From Candidatus Methanophagales archaeon (GTDB lineage Archaea > Halobacteriota > Syntropharchaeia > Alkanophagales > Methanospirareceae): DNA of 28,920 bases. The notes beneath the pieces were generated by a model. It saw nothing but the letters and a program-made list of their open reading frames with translations. It was not told the origin of the DNA and searched no databases. The stretch is taken from assembly GCA_023131215.1 (NCBI GenBank), contig JAGLZV010000087.1:1-28920 (forward strand), given 5' to 3'. The position numbers and the translations under genes were made by a program. This document shows positions 1 through 7,175 of this stretch, one piece after another (position 1 is the first letter of the stretch; each line of letters starts with the position of its first letter).

Positions 1-42
1 AATAACCGGATATTTGTTTTTCATCTTTCTTCTATCTATCAT
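1..42 (-). CDS. start of a gene running off the left edge
   Basis: Only 14 codons are in the window, reading MIDRRKMKNKYPVI. The start is supported by AGGAGG on the minus strand (49-54), six bases before the ATG; an in-frame GTG lies directly before it. The preceding gene on the same strand ends 44 bases upstream, so this is probably the next member of the same operon. Nothing can be said about function. Confidence 0.6.
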   Translation of the reverse strand, partial: MIDRRKMKNKYPVI

Positions 43-86
43 CACGCCCCTCCTTTGGCCTCGCTTCATTTTGGTTTAATATTCAA

Positions 87-956
87 TCATAGAATAAGTA
101 AACAGTTCTTTTTATCCCAGAAATATGCACGATTACCATCAATGTAATTCACCTCATGCTTACTGAGATTATACTTTTTTGCAACTTCCCCAAGGTTGTC
201 GAGCTGCATCAGGTAAAAGTGTATGCAATTATCCTCAAATCTCCTGACGATGATTAAAGAGTAGTCCGAGTAAATATTTAGCTTTTTATCTTCTTTTTTG
301 ATAATATATATTTCCCGTCCATCGCTAATCCTCCATTTATTCTCCTTTTCTTTTTTAAGATAAGCATTTTGAGAAAGTGTAATTTCTTTTTTAGTTTTAA
401 ACTCATTCTTCAATCCTTCTGAGATGACCCCTTTATTCAAGTCATCTTCTAATTGTGTGTCTGCATCCATACTAAACAAACACCTGTCCGATGAAAAAAC
501 TACTCCCCATATCCCTTCCTTGATTATTACTATCCTGTACCAATCTCCTTCAATCGGAACGCCAGGTGCTGTTTCAACTTTTTTGAAGGAGAGTTCAAAT
601 CCATAAACCTCTTTCTCATCCCCCGGTAGTAAATGACCTTCCTGCGGCGAGAGCTCTGGACATGAATTAACAGGTCTGAAATTTTCATCACGCACCAAGT
701 CCAAGATGAAAGGATAGCAGTAGCTTATACTACTGTTTTCATTGAATGTAAGGTGTAAAGATGCCTGAGCCTGTGCACGCTCGGATGTCGTATGTGGGTC
801 AGGAAGGTTCTCAATAAAAAGCACTCCGCACCATTCTGACATCACCTCTTCCTTTCCGAGATGGTGGGACATTTCCACTGGAAAGAATGAAAGATACAGT
901 ATGGCAGAGATAACCAAAATCAGGATTAAAAACTCCACTACAACTTTTCTTTTCAT
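87..956 (-). CDS. membrane-anchored hypothetical protein, 289 aa
   Basis: I do not recognise the family. Residues 5-25 form a hydrophobic N-terminal helix after a Lys/Arg start (MKRK), so the protein is probably a signal-anchored or secreted protein with most of its mass outside the cytoplasm. The rest is mixed alpha/beta with several scattered cysteines (for example in SEWCGV near residue 43 and in KKNCLLIL at the very end), which could pair in an extracytoplasmic domain. A GGAGGG ribosome site lies about 13 bases before the start, a longer spacing than usual. It sits in a same-strand run of unknown membrane genes from 5352 down to 1, which implies a shared envelope role; that is inference from position only. 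Confidence 0.75.
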   Translation of the reverse strand: MKRKVVVEFLILILVISAILYLSFFPVEMSHHLGKEEVMSEWCGVLFIENLPDPHTTSERAQAQASLHLTFNENSSISYCYPFILDLVRDENFRPVNSCPELSPQEGHLLPGDEKEVYGFELSFKKVETAPGVPIEGDWYRIVIIKEGIWGVVFSSDRCLFSMDADTQLEDDLNKGVISEGLKNEFKTKKEITLSQNAYLKKEKENKWRISDGREIYIIKKEDKKLNIYSDYSLIIVRRFEDNCIHFYLMQLDNLGEVAKKYNLSKHEVNYIDGNRAYFWDKKNCLLIL

Positions 957-975
957 TTTCTTATATCATCCCTCC

Positions 976-1398
976 TCAATGAATGCCTAAAGTAAAAATT
1001 CTGAACCATAATATATACAAGCAAATTGCAATCAAAAGTGGTAAAATTTCTCTTCTTGCTGCAAAATAACCTTCTATGCCCGGAATACCAATTAAAGAAA
1101 GCATATAAAGAAACTCTCTAATCTGTGGCAACCTTACATCAGCCAGGTCAGGATGGCTAACAACAAATAAACTAATAAAAATCCCAAAAAGGGGCAATAC
1201 TCCTATTAATATAGACCCAATTTTCTCCTTCGTTATACAGCCATAAATAATTGGGACTGCTGGAAGGGCAAAAAAGAAAATAGTCCCAACGTATGTCCAA
1301 TAAGTTGACCCAAAACCACCTATTATGAGTAATAATACACCCAGAGCGGCAACTGACAATGGTATGATTATCAGGCCGATTAATTTATTTTTCTTCAT
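976..1398 (-). CDS. four-helix integral membrane protein, 140 aa
   Basis: This is almost entirely hydrophobic, with about four membrane helices (roughly residues 8-28, 34-54, 62-80 and 105-135) and short basic loops such as TKEKIGS. No catalytic motif is visible. The start is strongly supported by AGGAGG five bases before the ATG. It lies 19 bases upstream of the 289-residue anchored protein and 29 bases downstream of an Ig-domain protein, so the three are probably cotranscribed. The family is unknown to me; the topology would fit a small subunit or assembly factor of an envelope complex, but nothing in the sequence proves that. Confidence 0.7.
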   Translation of the reverse strand: MKKNKLIGLIIIPLSVAALGVLLLIIGGFGSTYWTYVGTIFFFALPAVPIIYGCITKEKIGSILIGVLPLFGIFISLFVVSHPDLADVRLPQIREFLYMLSLIGIPGIEGYFAARREILPLLIAICLYILWFRIFTLGIH

Positions 1399-1427
1399 CT
1401 CTTCCTCCTAAAAATATCATCCTTTAT

Positions 1428-1979
1428 TTACAACCTCCTTTGAATAGTAGAAAAATTCCAAGAAGTGGTTAATGTAGGAGCAAAATCAGGACCCGGGGGC
1501 TCTTTTTGGCCAGCAGTAATCGTAACTGTGTAGTTTGTTCCAAGTTGCAAAGGTTTAGCAAGGTAAAATGTGTACTTACCGCTGTAAAGAATGAGTTCCT
1601 TCTTGACATGGCTTATCCCCACCTCGGGCTCTATTTCCAGTTCTAAAATACCTGGCGGTCTGGGGAAACTTACCGAGATATAAGTATCGAGCGGTACCTC
1701 CTTAGCTCCTAGTTCAGGGAAGCGATCAAAAGGATGATACGGTGGAGGCATGAGCGATTGGTTAGGGGGTATGGTGGGTAAAGTAACATTTATTGGAGAA
1801 CCGGGGTATTCTACTTTGGTAACAGGTTCATAATGAGAAGTTTCATGTATGAACGGTGATTTCCAAGCTATTGTGAATTTTCCGTTATTCAGATAATGAA
1901 ACAGGCTAACTCCTGCAATGGCTAAAATACATACCGCAAAAATACCATAAACTAACCTTTTATTTTTCATCACAAGCAT
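1428..1979 (-). CDS. signal-anchored protein with Ig-like (Big_5-type) domain
   Basis: After a short basic start there is one hydrophobic helix (about residues 10-28), then a proline-rich linker (PTIPPNQSLMPPPYHP) and a domain of about 90 residues. That domain contains GAKEVPLDTYISVSF and later LGTNYTVTI followed by TSWNFST. The spacing of these pieces resembles the SbsA-type Ig-like fold (Big_5) of surface proteins, in which a VPLDTxIxVxF strand opens the domain and a TxYTVTI strand lies near its end. The protein is therefore probably displayed outside the membrane as a binding or spacer module. Two starts are possible, 1979 (MLVMKNK) or 1970 (MKNK); neither has a clear ribosome site. The family call rests on motif resemblance only. 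Confidence 0.65.
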   Translation of the reverse strand: MLVMKNKRLVYGIFAVCILAIAGVSLFHYLNNGKFTIAWKSPFIHETSHYEPVTKVEYPGSPINVTLPTIPPNQSLMPPPYHPFDRFPELGAKEVPLDTYISVSFPRPPGILELEIEPEVGISHVKKELILYSGKYTFYLAKPLQLGTNYTVTITAGQKEPPGPDFAPTLTTSWNFSTIQRRL

Positions 1980-2016
1980 GAGTAAATTTTTGTATTTGTA
2001 AATTTTTCCATAGCTG

Positions 2017-2544
2017 CTATATGGATCTGCATGGTGAGCCCAATAAGATTGAAAAGATAAGCCATGATATTTTCTCCTTTGCGTATTTCTCTTCCCTTGT
2101 GTATTTGCCTTCCTTTATGTATTTGATCTCATCATATATAACTAAGGCATGCTCAGAACAACGTAATGAGCTACCAGCCATCCCTTCCGCTCCCGCTCTT
2201 TCATTCATAGGAAACTGGTATATAGACTCGACCAAGTGTACCCTAAAATGGTTATCTTTGGCTATCTCCGCAGCTTCTTCAAACTCGGAGCAAGCAAGTG
2301 AGAAATTTCTGGATGCACAATAGCTTAACCACGCTACCTCATCATAATTATTAAAATTCGATTCTTCTCTTGCATGCCCAATTAAACTCGTTCCTTTATC
2401 AGCGTATTCCATTCCCCTATCATAAACAATAGAATATTCTATCCAAGGTAAAGCAGTCCAAATGATGAATGATACTATAATAAATAATAAAACTCCTGCT
2501 GCAAGTCTTTTCCTCCTCATTCCAGCTGATTGTGTCAATTTCAT
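2017..2544 (-). CDS. membrane-anchored hypothetical protein, 175 aa
   Basis: One N-terminal membrane helix (about residues 14-32, after RRKR) is followed by a helical domain that may sit outside the cytoplasm. The domain holds four spaced cysteines (in LSYCASRNFSLACSE, SLRCSE and GSPCRSI). The pattern ASRNFSLACSEFEEAAEIA, after KGTSLIGHAREESN, looks like one or two helical hairpin repeats, but no standard TPR consensus is complete. The gene ends 37 bases before the Ig-domain gene and starts 19 bases after the five-helix protein, as expected inside an operon. An alternative start is the ATG at 2520 (MRRKRLA). Function is unknown. Confidence 0.65.
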   Translation of the reverse strand: MKLTQSAGMRRKRLAAGVLLFIIVSFIIWTALPWIEYSIVYDRGMEYADKGTSLIGHAREESNFNNYDEVAWLSYCASRNFSLACSEFEEAAEIAKDNHFRVHLVESIYQFPMNERAGAEGMAGSSLRCSEHALVIYDEIKYIKEGKYTREEKYAKEKISWLIFSILLGSPCRSI

Positions 2545-2563
2545 TTCTAAAAAATATCATCAT

Positions 2564-3271
2564 TTAGGCACATATAAACCCAACTCCATAATACTCTTCG
2601 CCGAGTCTGATGTTATATGAGCCTTTTTCACTGATAAAAGCCCTAATTCTTCCCCATTCGTCAGGATGCACTTTCAAGCCCGCTCGACCATTTTCGCTTT
2701 TATTTGCGAGCTCTATCGCTTTTTTAAGGGTGGGATACCTCTCTAAGTCCTCCTCTGTCAAATTAAGACAGTCACTCGGTGCGCCGCTCAATTTATGAAC
2801 GCTTATATATTTCGCATAATAATGCTCGTGGGCATCATAAGCCATTAAGCCATAGAAAGCTAGGAAGAAGAACAGGAAGGATATGCCGAATACCTTTAAT
2901 ACGAAACCAAGTGAGCGTTCCCTCGAAATATGTAATCCAACGAGGAATAAAAGAGCATAAATTATCAAAGCAAATGGAAATATGGTTAAAGGTCCTCCAG
3001 AGGATTTGAAAATTATATAACCAAGGTGCATTTCATCCCCTAAGTAAAAACCTGCAAAGAAAGAGAGAATACCAATTACAGAGAACATGAGATATTTCCA
3101 GCCCCTTCTCCTTCTTTCCACCTCTTTCTTCCTCTCGTACCATATACCCAAGCAAATAGTTAAGACCCCGATTAAAAAAGGGATATAAAACATCCCCAAA
3201 GGTCCGATTAAAGGGAGAATATTGAAAAACATAAGAAAAGCCCCTATCATTGCCGTAGAAACCCCTAACAT
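2564..3271 (-). CDS. five-helix membrane protein with soluble C-terminal domain, 235 aa
   Basis: About five membrane helices fill the first 145 residues, followed by a hydrophilic C-terminal domain of about 90 residues that contains LTEEDLERYPTLKKAIE, HPDEWGRIRAFISEKG and EEYYGVGF. The tail looks like a compact extracytoplasmic domain of the kind attached to several archaeal membrane proteins, but I cannot name it. A GTG nine bases further upstream is part of the ribosome site GGAGGTG itself; the ATG at 3271 lies six bases after that site and is the better start. It belongs to the minus-strand envelope run. Confidence 0.7.
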   Translation of the reverse strand: MLGVSTAMIGAFLMFFNILPLIGPLGMFYIPFLIGVLTICLGIWYERKKEVERRRRGWKYLMFSVIGILSFFAGFYLGDEMHLGYIIFKSSGGPLTIFPFALIIYALLFLVGLHISRERSLGFVLKVFGISFLFFFLAFYGLMAYDAHEHYYAKYISVHKLSGAPSDCLNLTEEDLERYPTLKKAIELANKSENGRAGLKVHPDEWGRIRAFISEKGSYNIRLGEEYYGVGFICA

Positions 3272-3329
3272 TTTACACACCTCCTATGTTAGATATTTCA
3301 ATATCCTTAAAAGTTTTTTTTCTTCATTT

Positions 3330-4811
3330 TCACTTTTCTTTATAGCTCTCTCGATAACCCTCTTGGAACTTTTTATAAATTAAAATTAATACAAAAGCTA
3401 TTACAGCTACTATTCCTATACTCAATGCTACTATTCCAATTGTTAATGGTGGCTTGACATCTTCGGCCACAATGATCTTCCACTCGCCAATCATCTCGCC
3501 ATTTAATTGCTGGTTCTCCTGTGTGAGCTCATAAACCCAAATAACGACTTCTTTTTCTGTTCGGTGTATTGCGTACGCAGCAATTTGCATTTCAGGCACT
3601 TTTTCTAAATCTTCTATTTTAGATTTGATCCAAGCTGCCTCTTCATCAGTTGTCTCTTCACCGCTAGGAACTTCTTCAGGTAATAAGCCTACTGGGAAAC
3701 CACCACAACTACCTAAACTCTTTAACATATACATCCCCGTCTCTTCTGACATCTCTTCTGTAATTCCCTGCACCCACTTACCTTTAAAATATCTGATCTT
3801 TGAGTTCCAGCCAGCAGTTCCTTTTTCTGCTACTTTAGCAATCCCATCTAAATCGTCATCGGTTAAACCACCGATTACATTATTACTTCGCAACCATTCT
3901 AATTCGGTTCTTAATGCTAAGCCCCAATCAAAATTGTCCAAATCAATATCTATGGCTGGTGCCAAATCAACATCTTCTCTGGTTTCGGTTTTAATTTTTG
4001 CCTGAGCCCAAATGTCGGGATTAAGCCCGTAAGCTTTAAGTACATTCTTGAATTCTTCTTCTAATTCTGGTGTTAAAGTGCTTTGATTCCTAACACGGAT
4101 AGAAAAACCACTAAAACTTTCCTTTTTTTCGTGACTTTCTTCATCATCTTCCTCTTCATCGCTATTATTAAAACTCCAAACAGCAATATCCACGTTTTCT
4201 TTCATAAGTGAGCTTTTTAGATGCCCTACCTGAAATCCTCCTTCGACTCGATAACCCAAAGATTCAAGATACTCTTTATCAACTTCTTGCGTAATTGGAG
4301 GCAAATTATCTAAATCCATTCTTATCTCAGGATAAGAACTTTTAACAAATTTAGTTGGCACCTGTATTTTAACATCTAAATATTTTTGACCTTCCCCTTC
4401 TTCTTCCATTAAAACCACTGCAACATCTTTACTGTAATGAGAACGGTAAATAATAGCATTAGTTTCTATATAATCTTCAAAAGAAGGGGCTCTACTTCTT
4501 TTTGTTTTTTCTTCACCTTCTTCTATTGTTATTATCTTAATAGGTTTTGGAACAGCTTCTTCTCTATGCACTTCTTCAACGACATCAGGACTTTCCTCTT
4601 TCTCCTTTTCTATAACTGTAACATCTTTTGATTGTTTTATTCCGCTTAAATCATAAGTTATAGAAGGTTTGCTTAAAGCTACTTCTGTGGCAAAACTGTC
4701 CGTCGGGTTAAAACAAGCCATGCCTATATTCGGGAAAATTAGCAGGCTAAAGATTAGCAAAATGCTTATTCCGAATATTTTTGTTTTGTTCCTGTTTATT
4801 ATTTTATTCAT
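3330..4811 (-). CDS. secreted, C-terminally anchored hypothetical protein, 493 aa
   Basis: This is the largest protein of the unknown envelope operon. Residues 13-32 form a signal peptide that ends near GMACFNPTDSF. A Glu/Lys-rich segment (about 55-105) follows, then a mixed domain with an acidic loop (SDEEEDDEESHEKKES). A later region contains NNVIGGLTDDDLDGIAKVAEKG and SLGSCGGFPVGLLPEE. A membrane helix at about 455-480 precedes a basic tail, so the bulk should lie outside the cell with the last dozen residues inside. The ATG overlaps the stop of the upstream 125-residue gene (ATGA, 4808-4811), implying translational coupling. The two cysteines of CFNPTD and SCGGF are the only obvious disulfide candidates. 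I recognise no enzymatic motif. Confidence 0.75.
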   Translation of the reverse strand: MNKIINRNKTKIFGISILLIFSLLIFPNIGMACFNPTDSFATEVALSKPSITYDLSGIKQSKDVTVIEKEKEESPDVVEEVHREEAVPKPIKIITIEEGEEKTKRSRAPSFEDYIETNAIIYRSHYSKDVAVVLMEEEGEGQKYLDVKIQVPTKFVKSSYPEIRMDLDNLPPITQEVDKEYLESLGYRVEGGFQVGHLKSSLMKENVDIAVWSFNNSDEEEDDEESHEKKESFSGFSIRVRNQSTLTPELEEEFKNVLKAYGLNPDIWAQAKIKTETREDVDLAPAIDIDLDNFDWGLALRTELEWLRSNNVIGGLTDDDLDGIAKVAEKGTAGWNSKIRYFKGKWVQGITEEMSEETGMYMLKSLGSCGGFPVGLLPEEVPSGEETTDEEAAWIKSKIEDLEKVPEMQIAAYAIHRTEKEVVIWVYELTQENQQLNGEMIGEWKIIVAEDVKPPLTIGIVALSIGIVAVIAFVLILIYKKFQEGYRESYKEK

Positions 4812-5185
4812 GTTTTCTTACCGCTCTTCATAAGCGATGAGAGTATAAAATACCCGGCAATAACACATCCAATTATGGTTGTGGTTGTTATAATCATTCT
4901 CCACATTGGACCTCTTATTTGTCCAGTCGCAAGAGAATATATTTGCGAAATCAATACCAAACAAATCATAATAAATACAATTAGATTTACTGTCTTTCGA
5001 TTACCGGTTTGTTGTAACCTTTTTAATACGGACCCTAAAAATCCCCCACCAAAAAATCCAATTCCTATTACAGCGGGAAATCTCAAATCAAATGTACCTG
5101 TTGCTAAATACGCAAATAAAAGGGTTAGAATGAACCCTACAATCCCAAATAAAATACCTATTTTGAAGTCTTTTTTGTTTTTCAT
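4808..5185 (-). CDS. four-helix membrane protein, 125 aa
   Basis: This is a small integral membrane protein with helices at about residues 10-30, 36-55, 68-85 and 95-115. A glycine-rich second helix (IGIGFFGGGFLGSVL) is followed by a basic cytoplasmic loop (KRLQQTGNRKT). It starts five bases after the stop of the 53-residue gene and its own stop overlaps the start of the 493-residue gene, so the three are translated from one message. It could be an inner subunit paired with the large secreted protein. Family unknown. Confidence 0.7.
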   Translation of the reverse strand: MKNKKDFKIGILFGIVGFILTLLFAYLATGTFDLRFPAVIGIGFFGGGFLGSVLKRLQQTGNRKTVNLIVFIMICLVLISQIYSLATGQIRGPMWRMIITTTTIIGCVIAGYFILSSLMKSGKKT

Positions 5186-5190
5186 CTTCT

Positions 5191-5352
5191 TTACCTTACA
5201 GGCATATTAATAGCATAGATAAAATAACCCACACCCAATATTATAATTATTATACCTAATCCCAAAAGAATTTTTCCATAGGTTTCTTTTCTCTTTAAAG
5301 CGCCAAATAGGGCTAACAATATTCCCGGCAAAATTATAATAAGCGCCATCAT
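5191..5352 (-). CDS. small two-helix membrane protein, 53 aa
   Basis: This short gene reads MMALIIILPGILLALFGALK, then a basic loop RKETYGK, a second helix rich in Ile/Leu/Gly, and ends INMPVR. It forms a helical hairpin with a cytoplasmic KRKE turn. Its stop lies five bases before the start of the 125-residue gene, and no other gene separates it from the divergent promoter region, so it is probably the first gene of the minus-strand operon. The AGAAG in that five-base gap may help start the next gene. A 66-codon reading frame overlapping it in another phase (5207-5407) lacks these membrane-protein features and is judged a shadow. Confidence 0.6.
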   Translation of the reverse strand: MMALIIILPGILLALFGALKRKETYGKILLGLGIIIIILGVGYFIYAINMPVR

Positions 5353-5503
5353 TTTTTATTTTTTGCCCCCACAACTCAAAATATGCACTCATCCTATATA
5401 AAGCCATAGCATATTTACAAAATAGAAAGTTTTATATACTCTAAGTAAATATAACTGTACATAAAGTAAATAGTAAATAACTTTGAGGAGGATGATAGAT
5501 AAA
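5353..5503. promoter_or_regulatory. divergent promoter between the envelope operon and the DUF2178 cassette
   Basis: An AT-rich gap between two divergent gene runs. On the minus strand GCTTTATATAGG (5392-5403) could be the TATA box of the envelope operon, placing transcription start about 20 bases before the ATG at 5352. On the plus strand TTTTATATACT (about 5431-5441) could serve the DUF2178 cassette, with a start near 5465. GAGGAGG at 5485-5491 is the ribosome site for 5504. Because both promoters sit within 50 bases, the Xre repressor encoded at 6972 could control both; that is inference. Confidence 0.5.
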
Positions 5504-5851
5504 ATGAAGAAAAAGAGTAAAAACGAATTAAGAAAAAGACAAAAGGTAACATTGAAGGCAATAGGTCTACTTGGCTTTCTGTTGTTTAGCGGCATTTTAG
5601 GTTTTATTTACTTTTATTTAACGGGGGATGTTGAATTAAATCAGATAAGTGGAACGTGGATTCTCTTTTTAATAGTTGTTATAATTTTCTGGGCACTTCC
5701 GCCAGTTCGGGAAAAACTTTATCAACTGAGTCAGAGAGACGATAAGTATAACAGATTCTTTTACAGGCATCCTATTCTGACCATGGCTATATTCGTTCTC
5801 ATAGGGATGCTTGTAGGATTTTTGCTTTTATCATTAGGTATCTGGAAGTGA
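5504..5851 (+). CDS. three-helix membrane protein, 115 aa
   Basis: This is the first gene of the plus-strand cassette. It has a strongly basic cytoplasmic start (MKKKSKNELRKRQK) and three membrane helices at about residues 18-37, 47-67 and 93-112. Between helices two and three is the basic loop REKLYQLSQRDDKYNRFFYRH. In-frame TTG (5483) and ATG (5492) codons lie upstream, but GAGGAGG (5485-5491) overlaps or abuts them; the ATG at 5504 is 12 bases beyond and is preferred. The gene ends four bases before the first DUF2178-like gene. The shape resembles the accessory membrane proteins found beside Xre-type regulators, but I cannot name a family. Confidence 0.65.
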   Translation: MKKKSKNELRKRQKVTLKAIGLLGFLLFSGILGFIYFYLTGDVELNQISGTWILFLIVVIIFWALPPVREKLYQLSQRDDKYNRFFYRHPILTMAIFVLIGMLVGFLLLSLGIWK

Positions 5852-5855
5852 GAAT

Positions 5856-6173
5856 ATGCAGGCAGGCGATTTTTGGGTCTGGTATCTGTATTTTGTACTG
5901 GTTATGGTACTGTATGAAACAATTCGCAGACTACGAAGGAAGTACAAACACCTAGACAAAATAGAGTTTGATGAGCGAACAGACAGAATTACAAGACAAT
6001 CACTGAGTGTATCATGGTTTCTTACATTTGTGACTATGGGACTTTTGGCATTCACAGACATTTTTAGACCAGAACTATTAACTGTCCGTTTGAGTATAGT
6101 TGTTATTTCCGGGATAATGATGGGGAGTTTCATAGTTGCGCATTATTACTACAACCGAAAAGGGTTCAAATGA
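5856..6173 (+). CDS. DUF2178-like membrane protein, copy 1
   Basis: A 105-residue protein with a first helix at about 6-24, a cytoplasmic segment containing DERTDRITRQS, two further helices (about 53-68 and 76-96) and the ending AHYYYNRKGFK. The DERxxRI box between helices and the YYxxRKG tail are the pattern I associate with DUF2178, a family of small archaeal membrane proteins that often sits beside Xre-type regulators. GGAAGTGAG just before the ATG can act as the ribosome site and includes the stop of the preceding gene. Its own stop overlaps the next start (6170-6173). The biochemical role of the family is unknown to me. Confidence 0.7.
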   Translation: MQAGDFWVWYLYFVLVMVLYETIRRLRRKYKHLDKIEFDERTDRITRQSLSVSWFLTFVTMGLLAFTDIFRPELLTVRLSIVVISGIMMGSFIVAHYYYNRKGFK

Positions 6174-6574
6174 AGAACAAAGGAAGAAAGAAAATGGAAT
6201 TAAAAAGGAGTAAATGGCAACTGATTGTGGGCTCTATAATCCTAATATTTGGCGTGATTTTATTTGAGGTATTTGACCTGGCGTTTCTGGGAATGGGCAT
6301 CATTTTCTCGGGCTTGATGTTAATTTTTATTGGCATACATTGGGCAAGGAAACCCAAAACAGAACTTCCCGACGAGAGATATATGAGAATTAATGAAAAA
6401 GCGGGTTTCAATGCGTTTTGGACTACCTTAGGAATTTCAGCGGTTTTAGTGTACATAGATGCCTATTTTCCATTAAGCCTGAAATTTAGAGAGTTTGTGA
6501 CGTTAGTTTGGTTTGTTGGAATGTTCTCATTCATGATATATCGCTTTTACTATGATAAAAGGGGGATTAAATGA
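6170..6574 (+). CDS. DUF2178-like membrane protein, copy 2
   Basis: A 134-residue protein with two closely spaced N-terminal helices (about 17-38 and 40-58), the cytoplasmic box DERYMRINEKAG, two more helices and the tail RFYYDKRGIK. It matches copies 1 and 3 in order of elements, so the three look like diverged tandem duplicates. The ATG at 6170 overlaps the stop of copy 1. A second in-frame ATG at 6194 (MELKRSKWQ), after an AGGAAG-rich stretch, is an alternative start. The three copies keep the DERxxRI box while the helices differ, suggesting that the box makes the conserved contact. Confidence 0.75.
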   Translation: MKNKGRKKMELKRSKWQLIVGSIILIFGVILFEVFDLAFLGMGIIFSGLMLIFIGIHWARKPKTELPDERYMRINEKAGFNAFWTTLGISAVLVYIDAYFPLSLKFREFVTLVWFVGMFSFMIYRFYYDKRGIK

Positions 6575-6615
6575 AAAAACAAACTATTATGAATGTAAGA
6601 TGTGAGGTGGTTTGA

Positions 6616-6975
6616 GTGGAAATTGAAAGATATGAAATCTTTTTTATTGCAGGCTTAGCATTTGGCTTAATTGCTGTGCTTTTAGACTATCTATTTGATA
6701 TAGCAGCAGTTCTTGTTGTGGGACTTGTATTTTGTGGAGTGGTTCTGCTTTTTATTAGCGCATACTTTGAGAGGAAATCGAAACCATTGAAGGATGAAAG
6801 ATATAAAAGAATTGATGAGCGGGCAGGTCAAGGTGCGTTTTGGATTATCATGGTGATTATGGGGATTTTACTATTTTCAAATCGTTTCGGAGAGCTACCC
6901 GCAACGACTTTGTTCATTGGAATATACTCATTCTTTATATTTCGCTTTTATTACGATAAAAAAGGCTTCAAATGA
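6616..6975 (+). CDS. DUF2178-like membrane protein, copy 3
   Basis: This 119-residue protein starts with GTG, supported by GAGGTG (6604-6609) six bases upstream. Two helices (about 9-28 and 31-50) precede the box DERYKRIDERAGQGAFW; two shorter helices follow, and the chain ends RFYYDKKGFK. The 41-base gap after copy 2 is the largest within the cassette and carries this new ribosome site. Its stop overlaps the ATG of the Xre regulator (6972-6975), so repressor translation is probably coupled to this gene. The resemblance to copy 2 is visible over the whole C-terminal half. Confidence 0.75.
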   Translation: MEIERYEIFFIAGLAFGLIAVLLDYLFDIAAVLVVGLVFCGVVLLFISAYFERKSKPLKDERYKRIDERAGQGAFWIIMVIMGILLFSNRFGELPATTLFIGIYSFFIFRFYYDKKGFK

Positions 6976-7175
6976 AGAACAAACTCAAAGTTTTCAGAGC
7001 GATGCACGATTTAACGCAGGAAGATTTGGCAGAGAAAGTAGGGGTAACGAGGCAGACCATAAATGCAATAGAGAAAAGGAAATACAACCCTTCGTTAGAG
7101 CTGGCATTCAAACTTGCGAGATTGTTTGAAGTGAAAATCGAGGATATTTTTATTTATGAAAATGGAACTACGTAA
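6972..7175 (+). CDS. Xre-family helix-turn-helix regulator, 67 aa
   Basis: A compact DNA-binding protein consisting of little more than an HTH_3 domain: LTQEDLAEKVGVTRQTINAI followed by EKRKYNPSLELAFKLARLFEVKIEDIF. This is the pattern of the small YozG-like repressors. It is the usual partner of DUF2178-type membrane genes, to which it is joined here by an ATGA overlap. It probably autoregulates the cassette from the promoter near 5431 and may also act on the divergent envelope operon. With no effector domain, any signal would have to come through a partner, for which the three DUF2178 proteins are the obvious candidates (inference). Confidence 0.85.
   Translation: MKNKLKVFRAMHDLTQEDLAEKVGVTRQTINAIEKRKYNPSLELAFKLARLFEVKIEDIFIYENGTT

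Noticed and set aside
5207..5407. 66-codon minus-strand frame
   Set aside because: It overlaps, in another phase, a 53-codon frame with clear membrane-protein character and operon spacing.
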